Shown in pieces: positions 50,068 to 58,999 of a stretch of 64,000 nucleotides of DNA. The stretch covers positions 1,054,001-1,118,000 of the forward strand of contig JAHCAY010000001.1 of NCBI GenBank assembly GCA_019634575.1. Reading direction: 5' to 3'. The DNA comes from Candidatus Didemnitutus sp. (GTDB lineage: Bacteria; Verrucomicrobiota; Verrucomicrobiia; Opitutales; Opitutaceae). How positions within the stretch are numbered: position 1 is the stretch's first letter; every line of letters starts with the position of its first letter. Under the pieces are notes generated by a model that was not told where the DNA came from, did not search any database, and worked only from the letters and a program-made list of their open reading frames with translations. A program made the translations under genes and the position numbers.

Positions 50068-53000
50068 ATGCTGACGCTCCGCGGCTCCCCCGCCCTCTCG
50101 AATTTTCGCCTCCAGAAGCTGCTGCAGGATCTCACCGCCGCCGGGCTGCCGGTGCGCGCGATCGCAACGGAATTCGTGCACGTCATCGAGACGAACACCG
50201 ACCTGACCACCGCCGAGCGCGACGTGCTCGGAAAAATCCTCACCTACGGCCCGAGCCGCGCCGCCGAGAGCGTCAACGGTCTCACGCTCGTCGTTGCCCC
50301 GCGCCCCGGCACGCTTTCGCCATGGTCTTCCAAGGCCACCGACATCGCCCACATCTGCGGCCTGGCGAAGATCGCCCGCATCGAGCGTGTAACCTCCTTC
50401 ACATTCGCCTTCGAAGCCGGCTACTCGCTACCCGCTACTCGCTACTCGCTACTGTATTCCCGCATCCACGACCGCATGACGCAGGTCGTCTTCCCGGACC
50501 TCGCCGCCTGCGCCGCCCTTTTCCGCCACGAGTCGCCGCGCCCGGTCGCGAGCGTGCCGGTGCTCGCGCAAGGCCGCGCGGCCCTCGTCGCCGCCAACAA
50601 ATCCCTCGGTCTCGCGCTCGCGGACGACGAGATCGATTACCTCGTCGCCGCCTTCACCAAACTCGGGCGCGACCCGCACGACGTGGAACTGATGATGTTC
50701 GCGCAGGCGAACTCCGAACACTGCCGCCACAAGATCTTCAACGCCTCCTGGGAAATCGACGGACAGCCGCGCGACCGCTCGCTGTTCCAGATGATCAAGA
50801 ACACCTATCAGCTGCACCGCGACGGCATCCTCTCCGCCTACAAGGACAACGCCGCCGTCCTCGCCGGCTCGCGCGGCGGACGCTTCTTCGCCGACCCGCG
50901 GACCGGCGAATACGTTTCCTCGCCCGAGGACATCCACGTGCTCTGCAAGGTCGAGACGCACAACCACCCGACCGCCATCTCGCCCTTTCCCGGCGCCGCC
51001 ACCGGCTCGGGCGGCGAAATCCGCGACGAAGGCGCCACTGGTCGCGGCTCGAAACCCAAGGCCGGCCTCGTCGGCTTCACCGTCTCGAACCTCCGCCTCC
51101 CCGGCGCGGTGCAGCCGTGGGAAAAGGACTTCGGCAAACCCGGCCGCATCGTTTCCGCCCTCGACATCATGATCGAAGGCCCGCTCGGCGGCGCCGCCTT
51201 CAACAACGAGTTCGGCCGCCCCGCGATCAACGGCTACTTCCGCACCTTCGAGGCCGAGGTCCCCGCCGCCAAGGGCACCGAACTCCGCGGCTATCACAAA
51301 CCCATCATGCTCGCCGGCGGCTTGGGCAACATCCGCGCCGAGCACGTCCAGAAAGGCGCAATCAACCCCGGCGACAAACTCGTCGTGCTCGGCGGGCCCG
51401 CGATGCTCATCGGCCTCGGCGGCGGTGCCGCCAGCTCGATGGCCACTGGCGCCGGTGCCGAGGACCTCGATTTCGCGTCCGTCCAGCGCGATAACGCCGA
51501 GATGGAGCGCCGCTGCCAGGAAGTCATCGACCGCTGCTGGGCGCTCGGCGACGCCAACCCGATCTCGTTCATCCACGACGTCGGCGCCGGCGGCCTCTCC
51601 AACGCCCTGCCCGAACTCGTGAACGACGGCGGCCGCGGCGGTCGCTTCAATCTCCGCAAAGTCCCCAACGACGAGCCGGGCATGAGCCCGCTCGAACTCT
51701 GGTGCAACGAGTCGCAGGAGCGCTACGTCCTCGCCGTGCCGGCGGACCGCATCGACATCTTCGCCGCCCTTTGCGATCGCGAACGCTGCCCGTTCGCCGT
51801 CGTCGGCGAGGCCACCGAGGAGAAACGCCTCGTGGTCGAAGACCCGCATTTTCGCAACCAGCCGATCGACCTCCCGCTCGACGTCCTGCTCGGCAAACCG
51901 CCGCGCATGCACCGGAAGACGACGAGCGCCTCTCGCGCGCTTAAGCCGCTCACGCTCGGCGACGTCACTCTGGCCGAGGCGATCCGCCGCGTGCTCTCCC
52001 ACCCGACCGTCGCGGACAAGACCTTCCTCATCTCCATCGGCGACCGCTCCGTCGGCGGCCTGATCGCGCGCGACCAGTTCGTCGGCCCGTGGCAAGTTCC
52101 CGTCGCCGACTGCGGCGTGACCGTCGCCGCGTTCGACGCCACCACCGGCGAGGCCATGGCCATGGGCGAGCGCACGCCCGTCGCGGTGAACAACGCCGCC
52201 GCATCCGCCCGCCTCGCCGTCGGCGAAGCCCTCACCAATCTCGCCGCCGCTCAGGTCGGCGCGCTGGGCAAAGTCAACCTCTCCGCCAACTGGATGGCCG
52301 CGCCCGCCGTCGGCAGCGACGGCGCCGATCTCTACGCCGCCGTGCAGGCCGTCGGCATGGAACTCTGCCCCGCCCTCGGCATCACGATCCCCGTCGGCAA
52401 GGACTCCATGAGCATGAGCACCGTCTGGAAGGACGGCGCCGCCGAGAAGCGCATGACCGCGCCCGTCTCGCTCATCGTCTCCGCCTTCGCCGCCGTCGAA
52501 GACGTCCGCCTCACGCTAACGCCCGCGCTTCAGCGCCCGGCGCTGAAGCGAGTTGCAGTTGAGCGTTTAAGTTTAAGCAGCCTACCCAGCAGCGAAGCAC
52601 CCGCCGACTCCGACGGCTCTTCAACTTCCAACTTCAACTCCCAAGAAGAGGACACCGTCCTCCTCTTGGTTGACCTCGGCCGCGGCCAGAACCGCCTCGG
52701 CGGCTCGCTGCTCGCGCAAGTCCTCAATCAGACCGGTGCCGACGCGCCCGACGTCGACCGCGCCGAAGACCTGAAGAATTTCTGGAACGTCATCCAGCAG
52801 CTCGGTCGCGAGCAAAAGCTCCTCGCCTACCACGATCGCTCCGACGGCGGCCTGCTCGCCACCGCGGTCGAGATGGCCTTCGCCGGCCACACCGGCATCG
52901 AACTCGATCTGCCCGCCGCCGCGATCAAGCTCAGCGACAACGCCCCGAGCGTCTTCGGCCAGCTGTTCGCCGAGGAACTCGGCGCCGTCCTCCAAGTCCG

Positions 53001-54141
53001 CGCTTCCGACCTCGACCACGTCTTCCTCGCGCTGCGCTCGCACGGCTTCAAGGCCTGCACCTCGCTCATCGGCAAGCTCAACGCCTCGCACCGCGTCGTC
53101 ATCCGCCAGGCCGGTCGCGTCCTCTACGACGAAGACCTCTTCGCCCTCCGCGCGCTCTGGTCCGACGTCACGCGCCGCATCCAATCGCTCCGCGACAACC
53201 CCGCCTGCGCCGAGCAGGAATTCCAGCTCAAGCTCGACCGCACCAACCCCGGCATCACCCCGAAGCTCACTTTCAGCCCCAAACCTTTCAACACAGAGAG
53301 CACAGAGGACACAGAGAAGGCTGGTTCCTCTGTGTCCTCTGCGACCTCTGTGTTGAAAACAAAAAGCCGCCCGAAGGTCGCGATCCTCCGCGAGCAGGGC
53401 GTGAACGGCGAAGTCGAGATGGCCGCCGCGTTCACGCGCGCCGGCTTCACCGCCGTGGACGTGCACATGACCGACATCCTCAGCGGCCGCGTGTCGCTGA
53501 AGGATTTCCGCGGCCTCGCCGCCTGCGGCGGCTTCAGCTACGGCGACGTCCTCGGCGCCGGCGAAGGTTGGGCCAAGAGCATCCTCTTCCACGAGCGCGC
53601 CCGCGCCGAGTTCGCCGCCTTCTTCGCCCGCGAGGACGCGTTCGCCCTCGGCGTGTGCAACGGCTGCCAGATGATGAGCAACCTCCACTCTCTCATCCCG
53701 GGCGCCGGTCACTGGCCGCGTTTCGTGCAGAACAAATCCGAGCGCTTCGAGGCCCGCTACGTCTCGCTCCAGGTCGAGCCGAGCCCGAGCGTGCTTTTCC
53801 GCGGCATGACCGGCTCCGTGCTCCCCGTCGTCGTTTCGCACGGCGAGGGCTTCACCGAGTTCAAGAGCGCTGACCTCGCGCGCGCTTGCAACGAATCCGG
53901 CCTCGTCGCCGGCCGCTACGTCGACAACTTCCACGCGCCGACGGAATCCTATCCGCTCAACCCGAACGGCTCGCCCTTCGGCATGACCGCGCTCACGACC
54001 ACCACCGGCCGCGTCACGATCATGATGCCGCACCCTGAGCGCACCATCCGCACGCTCAACCACAGCTGGGCCCCCGTCGGCTGGGGCGAAGAGAGCCCGT
54101 GGATGCAACTCTTCCACAACGCTCGCACTTGGGTCGGTTGA
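50068..54141 (+). CDS. purL: Phosphoribosylformylglycinamidine synthase, single-chain with three repeat insertions
   Basis: A 1357-residue large-type PurL (FGAM synthetase): an N-terminal linker, an AIRS-like pair ([11 protein letters not shown] near residue 215, [54 protein letters not shown]) and a C-terminal glutaminase ([18 protein letters not shown], nucleophile Cys in [15 protein letters not shown]). It converts FGAR, glutamine and ATP to FGAM. Compared with the usual 1290-1310 residues there is extra sequence at three places, each made of repeat DNA (50420-50454, 52516-52650, 53286-53359). ATG 50068 is used. Divergent from purF. Confidence 0.95.
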   Translation: MLTLRGSPALSNFRLQKLLQDLTAAGLPVRAIATEFVHVIETNTDLTTAERDVLGKILTYGPSRAAESVNGLTLVVAPRPGTLSPWSSKATDIAHICGLAKIARIERVTSFTFAFEAGYSLPATRYSLLYSRIHDRMTQVVFPDLAACAALFRHESPRPVASVPVLAQGRAALVAANKSLGLALADDEIDYLVAAFTKLGRDPHDVELMMFAQANSEHCRHKIFNASWEIDGQPRDRSLFQMIKNTYQLHRDGILSAYKDNAAVLAGSRGGRFFADPRTGEYVSSPEDIHVLCKVETHNHPTAISPFPGAATGSGGEIRDEGATGRGSKPKAGLVGFTVSNLRLPGAVQPWEKDFGKPGRIVSALDIMIEGPLGGAAFNNEFGRPAINGYFRTFEAEVPAAKGTELRGYHKPIMLAGGLGNIRAEHVQKGAINPGDKLVVLGGPAMLIGLGGGAASSMATGAGAEDLDFASVQRDNAEMERRCQEVIDRCWALGDANPISFIHDVGAGGLSNALPELVNDGGRGGRFNLRKVPNDEPGMSPLELWCNESQERYVLAVPADRIDIFAALCDRERCPFAVVGEATEEKRLVVEDPHFRNQPIDLPLDVLLGKPPRMHRKTTSASRALKPLTLGDVTLAEAIRRVLSHPTVADKTFLISIGDRSVGGLIARDQFVGPWQVPVADCGVTVAAFDATTGEAMAMGERTPVAVNNAAASARLAVGEALTNLAAAQVGALGKVNLSANWMAAPAVGSDGADLYAAVQAVGMELCPALGITIPVGKDSMSMSTVWKDGAAEKRMTAPVSLIVSAFAAVEDVRLTLTPALQRPALKRVAVERLSLSSLPSSEAPADSDGSSTSNFNSQEEDTVLLLVDLGRGQNRLGGSLLAQVLNQTGADAPDVDRAEDLKNFWNVIQQLGREQKLLAYHDRSDGGLLATAVEMAFAGHTGIELDLPAAAIKLSDNAPSVFGQLFAEELGAVLQVRASDLDHVFLALRSHGFKACTSLIGKLNASHRVVIRQAGRVLYDEDLFALRALWSDVTRRIQSLRDNPACAEQEFQLKLDRTNPGITPKLTFSPKPFNTESTEDTEKAGSSVSSATSVLKTKSRPKVAILREQGVNGEVEMAAAFTRAGFTAVDVHMTDILSGRVSLKDFRGLAACGGFSYGDVLGAGEGWAKSILFHERARAEFAAFFAREDAFALGVCNGCQMMSNLHSLIPGAGHWPRFVQNKSERFEARYVSLQVEPSPSVLFRGMTGSVLPVVVSHGEGFTEFKSADLARACNESGLVAGRYVDNFHAPTESYPLNPNGSPFGMTALTTTTGRVTIMMPHPERTIRTLNHSWAPVGWGEESPWMQLFHNARTWVG
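50420..50454 (+). repeat. Seven-base tandem repeat inside purL
   Basis: Five consecutive units of CTACTCG/CTACCCG type (CTACTCG, CTACCCG, CTACTCG, CTACTCG, CTACTGT). In frame they encode [12 protein letters not shown], inserted just before the conserved [13 protein letters not shown] segment. Such CTACTCG arrays are normally intergenic. Confidence 0.8.
52516..52650 (+). repeat. Composite repeat insertion inside purL
   Basis: An 11-bp palindrome, CGCTTCAGCGC-CCG-GCGCTGAAGCG (52526-52550), is followed by an AT-richer stretch with GTTTAAGTTTAAGC and CTTCAACTTCCAACTTCAAC. It encodes about 40 low-complexity residues ([20 protein letters not shown] and beyond) between the conserved [10 protein letters not shown] and [16 protein letters not shown] blocks. 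Confidence 0.75.
53286..53359 (+). repeat. CACAGAGGACACAGAG-type inverted repeat inside purL
   Basis: TTTCAACACAGAG opens and CTCTGTGTTGAAA closes a 74-base hairpin whose arms carry CACAGAGGACACAGAG and its complement. It encodes [20 protein letters not shown] and lies exactly at the joint between the synthetase domain and the glutaminase domain. Confidence 0.9.
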
Positions 54142-54228
54142 TCGGCGCGCGCCGCCAAACTCCCCTTGCCTCGCGCGCGCACGCGCTCTTGGCTGCGTGT
54201 TCGCCCTCGGGCCAGGGGCCAACTCGCC

Positions 54229-54834
54229 ATGCCTCCCAAGCTTTCCGGTGACGACACCATCGGCTACCTCGTCCAAATCGACGGCCAGCTCCGCGGCCCC
54301 TTCCATCTCGAAGGCCTCGAATCGCTCGCTTATCTCGGGCAACTCACGCCCGACTCCCTGATTCGCCGCGAAAGCGAACCCGAATTCACGGCCATCAAAA
54401 CCACGCCGCTGCTCGCGACGCTGTTCCCCAAATACATCGAGCGCACCGCGCCCGCCGCATGGGGCAAACCGGGCGCGCCGGCCACTGCCACCGCTACGGC
54501 CCCCTCGCGCAACCCGCTCGGTTTCGGCACCGCGAAATTCGAGCGGGTGAACTCCGCGCCCGATGTCGGCCAGAAGGTCGACGTCACGACCATGCTCAAC
54601 GAAGTGCGCCAGATGGAGCGCGACGCCGGACTCGACGAGGTGAAACCGGAACGCTTCCGCGTGTCGCGGCGCACGCGGGATTTCTGGATCATGCTCATCG
54701 CCGGCAACGCCCTGCTCCTCGGCGGCGGCATCGCCATGCAAAGCCTCACCAGCCTCGTCTTCGCCATCGGCGGCATGGGACTTTTCACCTTCGGCCTGCT
54801 CTGGTCGATGTATGGCGTGATGGATCGCTACTGA
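54229..54834 (+). CDS. GYF_2/DUF4339-like membrane protein
   Basis: A 201-residue protein. Residues 8-60 (IGYLVQIDGQLRGPFHLEGL, LTPDSLIRRESEPEFTAI) fit the GYF_2 domain found at the N-terminus of many bacterial membrane proteins. A variable linker follows, then two transmembrane helices near the C-terminus (FWIMLIAGNALLLGGGIAM, GGMGLFTFGLLWSMYGVM). Likely a small envelope or stress-associated protein; function unknown. ATG 54229 is used; an upstream in-frame start (54166) lies in low-complexity sequence. Confidence 0.75.
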   Translation: MPPKLSGDDTIGYLVQIDGQLRGPFHLEGLESLAYLGQLTPDSLIRRESEPEFTAIKTTPLLATLFPKYIERTAPAAWGKPGAPATATATAPSRNPLGFGTAKFERVNSAPDVGQKVDVTTMLNEVRQMERDAGLDEVKPERFRVSRRTRDFWIMLIAGNALLLGGGIAMQSLTSLVFAIGGMGLFTFGLLWSMYGVMDRY

Positions 54835-54983
54835 CCGCGCGGCCGGCCGTTTTCCCTCGGGAAAACTCCGGGCGTGAGGCGTTCATAATGTGCCATTCGC
54901 GTTTGTGATAACGCGCGCCGCTCGTCGAGGCGCCGTTGCTTATGACAAAGGCGTGCCTTTGTTCGGGAGCACCTCCCCCACGC

Positions 54984-56153
54984 ATGCAGCTCGCCCCCTC
55001 GCTCACCGAAGAAATCGATGCCCTGCGCCAGACCGTCCGCGATTTCGCCGCCAAGGAAATCGCCCCGCGCGCCGCCTCCATCGACGAGAAAAACGACTTC
55101 CCGCACGACCTCTGGCGCAAGCTCGGCGACCTCGGCCTCCTCGGCATCAGCGTGCCCGAGGAATTCGGCGGCAGCGGCATGGGCTACCTCGCCCACCTCG
55201 TCGCGATGGAGGAAATCTCCCGCGCGTCCGCCTCGGTCGGCCTCGCCTACGGCGCGCACTCGAATCTCTGCGTCAACAACCTGTTCCTGAACGGCAACGC
55301 CGACCAGCGCGCGCGCTACCTCCCGAAGCTCTGCTCGGGCAAATTCGTCGGCGCGCTCGCCATGTCCGAGTCCGGCGCCGGCTCCGACGTCGTCGGCTCG
55401 ATGGCGTGCAGCGCCGTGCGCCGCGGCGGACGCTGGATCGCCAACGGCACGAAGATGTGGATCACCAACGGCCCCGACGCCGATGTCCTCATCGTCTACA
55501 TGCGCACCGCGCCGAAGGACGCCGGCTCGAAAGCCATGACCGCCTTCCTCGTCGAGCGCGGCATGAAGGGTTTCAAGACCGCCCAAAAACTCGACAAGCT
55601 CGGCATGCGCGGCTCGAACACCTGCGAACTCGTCTTCGACGACTGTGAGATTCCCGAGGAGAACATCCTCGGCGAGGTCAACGGCGGCTCGCGCGTCCTC
55701 ATGAAGGGCCTCGACACCGAGCGCTGTGTGCTCTCCGGCGGTCCGCTCGGCATCATGCAGGCCGCGCTCGACGTCGTGCTGCCCTACGTCCATGCACGCA
55801 AACAATTCGGCTCCGCCATCGGCACCTTCGGGCTCATGCAGGGCAAGATCGCCGACATGTATGTCGCGCTCCAAAGCGCCCGCGCCTTCAGCTATCAGGT
55901 CGCGCGCTCGCTCGACGCCGGCCTCGGCCGCGCCGCGCGCAAGGACGCCGCCGCCTGCATCCTCTACGCCTCCGAGCGCGGCGTGAAGGTCGCCCTCGAG
56001 GCCATCCAGGCCCTCGGCGGCAACGGCTACATCAACGACTACCCGACCGGCCGCCTGCTGCGCGACGCCAAGCTCTACGACATCGGCGCCGGCACGAACG
56101 AGATCCGCCGCATCCTCATCGGCCGCGAGCTTTACAACGAAACGGCGAGCTGA
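54984..56153 (+). CDS. Isovaleryl-CoA dehydrogenase (acyl-CoA dehydrogenase family)
   Basis: A 389-residue FAD enzyme. ALAMSESGAGSDVVGSM and WITNGPDADVLIVY bind FAD and substrate. LDTERCVLSGGPLGIMQAALDVVLPYVHARKQFG and LMQGKIADMY are very close to the isovaleryl-CoA dehydrogenase branch, and the C-terminal QALGGNGYINDYPTGRLLRDAKLYDIGAGTNEIRR is a family hallmark. It catalyses the first oxidation in leucine degradation after transamination and decarboxylation. No other leucine-degradation gene is in the window. ATG 54984 fits; the upstream start adds 16 non-conserved residues. Confidence 0.9.
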   Translation: MQLAPSLTEEIDALRQTVRDFAAKEIAPRAASIDEKNDFPHDLWRKLGDLGLLGISVPEEFGGSGMGYLAHLVAMEEISRASASVGLAYGAHSNLCVNNLFLNGNADQRARYLPKLCSGKFVGALAMSESGAGSDVVGSMACSAVRRGGRWIANGTKMWITNGPDADVLIVYMRTAPKDAGSKAMTAFLVERGMKGFKTAQKLDKLGMRGSNTCELVFDDCEIPEENILGEVNGGSRVLMKGLDTERCVLSGGPLGIMQAALDVVLPYVHARKQFGSAIGTFGLMQGKIADMYVALQSARAFSYQVARSLDAGLGRAARKDAAACILYASERGVKVALEAIQALGGNGYINDYPTGRLLRDAKLYDIGAGTNEIRRILIGRELYNETAS

Positions 56154-56165
56154 CGTGCTCGCCGC

Positions 56166-56960
56166 ATGGACCACCGCGAGGCGGGAAAATACTGGCAGGC
56201 CAACGCCGACGCTTGGACGCGCCTCGCGCGCGCCGGCTACGACGTCTACCGCGACCATCTGAACACCCCGGCCTTTCTCGAACTGCTGCCGCCCATCGCC
56301 GAGCGGCGCGGCCTCGATCTCGGCTGCGGCGAAGGCCACAACACCCGCCAGCTCGCCCTCCGCGGCGCGCGCGTCACGGGCCTCGACATTGCGGAGAAAT
56401 TCATCACCCACGCCCGCGCCGAGGAAAACCGCTCTCCCCTCGGCATCGACTACGTCTGCGCGAGTGCAGTGGAGCTGCCGTTCGCCGATGCGTCGTTCGA
56501 CTTCGCCACGGCGTTCATGGCGTTGATGGACATTCCCGACGCGAAGGCGGTGCTGCGCGAAAGCTACCGCGTGCTGCGCCCGGGCGGCTTCCTCCAATTC
56601 TCCATCTCACATCCCTGCTTCGACACCCCGCACCGGAACAACCGCCGCACGCTGCTCGGCCGCACCCGCGCCATCGAGGTCGGCGACTATTTTGAAGGCC
56701 ACAAGCCGCGCGTCGAAGAGTGGATCTTCGGCGCCGCGCCGCAGGCGTTGAAGACGCAGCTGCCGCCGTTCCGCATTCCGGTTTTCCACCGCACGCTCAC
56801 CGCGTGGACGAAACTGCTCCTCGATGCGGGCTTCGTGATCGAGGCCTTGAATGAACCGCGTCCCGACGACGAAACCGTGCGCCGCGTCCCCGCGCTCCAA
56901 GACGCCCAAGTCGTCGCCTATTTTCTCCACATCCGCGTGCGGAAACCGGAACGAATCTGA
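56166..56960 (+). CDS. Class I SAM-dependent methyltransferase
   Basis: A 264-residue enzyme. The SAM motif I is GLDLGCGEGHNTRQLALRGA (about residue 54), followed by ARVTGLDIAEKF, the acidic VELPFADASFDFATAFMALMDIP loop and a VLRPGGFLQFSISHPCF strand. This is the UbiE/Methyltransf_11 type. Substrate is unknown; a small molecule is more likely than a nucleic acid. It begins 12 bases after the dehydrogenase stop. Confidence 0.92.
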   Translation: MDHREAGKYWQANADAWTRLARAGYDVYRDHLNTPAFLELLPPIAERRGLDLGCGEGHNTRQLALRGARVTGLDIAEKFITHARAEENRSPLGIDYVCASAVELPFADASFDFATAFMALMDIPDAKAVLRESYRVLRPGGFLQFSISHPCFDTPHRNNRRTLLGRTRAIEVGDYFEGHKPRVEEWIFGAAPQALKTQLPPFRIPVFHRTLTAWTKLLLDAGFVIEALNEPRPDDETVRRVPALQDAQVVAYFLHIRVRKPERI

Positions 56961-57000
56961 AAAGACACAGCGCGCGCCTTGCCGCGAAACACCCGCGCTG

Positions 57001-57079
57001 CTGGAGGGCGCGGCTACCGCCGCGCCGCGAACGTGATGTCGGCAACGCAGATTGACGGCGCGGCAGTAGCCGCGCCGTC
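57001..57079. repeat. REP-like doublet, family D
   Basis: CTGGAGGGCGCGGCTACCGC plus CGCGCCGCG (57001-57029) and an inverted GACGGCGCGGCAGTAGCCGC... unit (57053-57079) fill much of the 196-base gap between the convergent methyltransferase and ParB-like genes. The first unit matches the ybeY insertion at 28 of 29 positions. Confidence 0.85.
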
Positions 57080-57156
57080 CGAACTTCAGTCTGTCACGCG
57101 CGCCTTGTCTGCCATCGCGCGATCCAATCAGCCAATCGGAGATTGGCCCGGCTCGC

Positions 57157-57996
57157 TCAGGCCGACTCGCCGCGCAGCTCGCGCTCGATCCAATCGCGCA
57201 GCTTCACCAAACCCTCGCGCCGCTGGGGATGATCACGCCGCATCGTCTCGAGCAGCTTGATCGTCGTCACCGCATAATCGAGCGGGGTCGCGCTGGCCAT
57301 CTTGGCCAGCTCGAACGGATTGATCTCGCCGTTGCGAATCATCTGGCGCGCCTCGGTCTCGAGTTCGCTGGACGTGCCGCCGAGCGCACCGCCGTCGCCC
57401 TTGCCTTTCGAGAATCCGCCCCCGCCGGCACCGCCACCGGTGCCGCCTTTCTCGCTCGAAGCGCCCTCGTTTTTCCCGCGCGGCTGGCGCTCGATCGCAC
57501 CGGGATACATTTTTCCATCGCGGCCCTGCACGGTGATGACCTCGGGGATGCGGCCGGCCTTGACCATCTGCTGGCGGCAAGTGCGCACGAGTTCATGCGA
57601 CACCTTGCAAATCTCCGCGAGCGCGGCGTTGGCCAGCTCGGGCCACTCCTCCAGCGCGATTTCTACCGCGTTGCGCTTGTCGCCGTTGGTGCGATAGACG
57701 CCGTTGGTGGCGTTCGCCCCGAGCGCATGGCGCAAGGCCTCCGTGCGTCCGCCCGGCTGCACATTCGCCGCGATCGCGGGCGTGCCGTTGCGCTTCGTGG
57801 CGAGGTAGCGGTGAAACCCGTCCGCGAGCCAGTAGGTGCTGCCGTCGAAATAGACGTCGATGGGCGGGAACACCGTTCCGCGGCCCATCTCCTCGGCGTA
57901 ACTCTCGACCGCATCGTCGTTGGTCCTCAGGCGCGTCTGCGTGCCGCCGAAGAGATTGATCTTATCGAGAGGAATTTCCTGAAGCTGGGATTGCAT
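57157..57996 (-). CDS. ParB-like nuclease/CTPase domain protein, orphan
   Basis: A 279-residue protein. The N-terminal ParB/Srx fold reads IPLDKINLFGGTQTRLRTND, PPIDVYFDGSTYWLADGFHRYLATKRNG (the GFHR in the position of the ParB GERR arginine loop). A helical region with KVSHELVRTCRQQMVKAGRIP (HTH-like) follows, then a Gly/Lys-rich linker and a C-terminal helix bundle (EGLVKLRDWIERELR). No parA or parS-like sites are nearby, so chromosome partition is unlikely; it may be a DNA-binding protein of plasmid or phage origin. ATG 57996 is used; the in-frame start at 58035 has no conserved sequence. Confidence 0.8.
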   Translation of the reverse strand: MQSQLQEIPLDKINLFGGTQTRLRTNDDAVESYAEEMGRGTVFPPIDVYFDGSTYWLADGFHRYLATKRNGTPAIAANVQPGGRTEALRHALGANATNGVYRTNGDKRNAVEIALEEWPELANAALAEICKVSHELVRTCRQQMVKAGRIPEVITVQGRDGKMYPGAIERQPRGKNEGASSEKGGTGGGAGGGGFSKGKGDGGALGGTSSELETEARQMIRNGEINPFELAKMASATPLDYAVTTIKLLETMRRDHPQRREGLVKLRDWIERELRGESA

Positions 57997-58104
57997 GAAA
58001 AAGGCGCCGTTTCTGCAACCGTCACCGCCTCCCACACAAGGTCAAAGGCCGGCGCAGGCCCGCAAAATCGCACGCGCGCTCGACGTCAGCCAACATACGG
58101 CGCG

Positions 58105-58186
58105 CGGAAGGGCGCGACTACGGCCGCGGCGTAGAGGAGCGAGGCTGGCGCAGCGTCCGCGGCGCGGCCGTAGCCGCGCCCTCCGG
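58105..58186. repeat. REP-like doublet, family D variant
   Basis: GGAAGGGCGCGACTACGGCC followed by GCGG at 58105 and, inverted, a unit ending in GTAGCCGCGCCCTCC near 58186. It occupies the middle of the 216-base gap upstream of the ParB-like gene, where nothing else is visible. Confidence 0.75.
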
Positions 58187-58212
58187 ATATCCGCGGATTT
58201 GTCGCGCTTCGC

Positions 58213-58869
58213 TCAGCCCGGCAACGCGAAGCACACGATCTGATCGGCGTCGCGGTGGTTCGTCCAGAAGTTCGTCCCGTCGAACGCCAGCCCACGGGCC
58301 GAAAAGCCGAGCCGCCCCAGCGTCTGCGCCTCACCCGTCGCCGGGTCGAGCCGCTCGACGAAATACTCGTCGCTCTCCTCGTCCGTCGTCGTCGCGAGGA
58401 AAAACGCGCTCTGCGCGAAACAATGTCCGACCACCTGATGCGGCGCGCGCAGCACGCGTCCGGCTTTCCCGTCGGCGCCGATCGAGATCAGTTTCTGCGG
58501 ATACCACTGGCTGAGCACGAGCGTCGCGCCGTCGTGCGAGAGGTGCGAACCCAGGCCGTCCGGACACGCGACGCTGAACGCCGGATCGAACCCCTCCCGC
58601 GGCACGATGCGCCGGATGCGCCGCTCGTCCACGTCCACCGCGTCCACGCCGCACACCGCGAAGAGCGCGTCGCCGTGCTTCGTCAGACCCCACACGGTGT
58701 CGTTGCCGGGCACGACGCACTCCCACGTCACGCGCAACGTCGCGCGTTCGACCGCGTAGACCTTGCGCGTCAGGCGCGAGCTCATCCAGAGCGTGGCGCC
58801 GTCGGCGCCAAGCGCCTGGGGTTTCGGAAACGGAGAGGCGAGGCGGTGCAGTTCGACGACGTTCTTCAT
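58213..58869 (-). CDS. Six- or seven-bladed beta-propeller protein (PQQ/Vgb-like)
   Basis: A 218-residue protein with repeated strand pairs such as GADGATLWMSSRLTRKVYAV, ECVVPGNDTVWGLTKHGDAL, GLGSHLSHDGATLVLSQWYP and GLAFDGTNFWTNHRDADQIV. This resembles short bacterial quinoprotein or virginiamycin-B-lyase-like propellers without catalytic motifs. No signal peptide is apparent from ATG 58869 (MKNVVELHRL). Function is not assigned. Confidence 0.7.
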   Translation of the reverse strand: MKNVVELHRLASPFPKPQALGADGATLWMSSRLTRKVYAVERATLRVTWECVVPGNDTVWGLTKHGDALFAVCGVDAVDVDERRIRRIVPREGFDPAFSVACPDGLGSHLSHDGATLVLSQWYPQKLISIGADGKAGRVLRAPHQVVGHCFAQSAFFLATTTDEESDEYFVERLDPATGEAQTLGRLGFSARGLAFDGTNFWTNHRDADQIVCFALPG

Positions 58870-58999
58870 CGCGGGCTTTGTAGCGGCCCGCGCCGGCAAG
58901 GAAAGCGCCAAGCCCGCGTATGCCTCGGGCGATGGTCCACTGTGCCGGCCGGTGTTTTCGCTCGCCGACGAAATCCTCCGCACCAACACTGCGCGCCCG

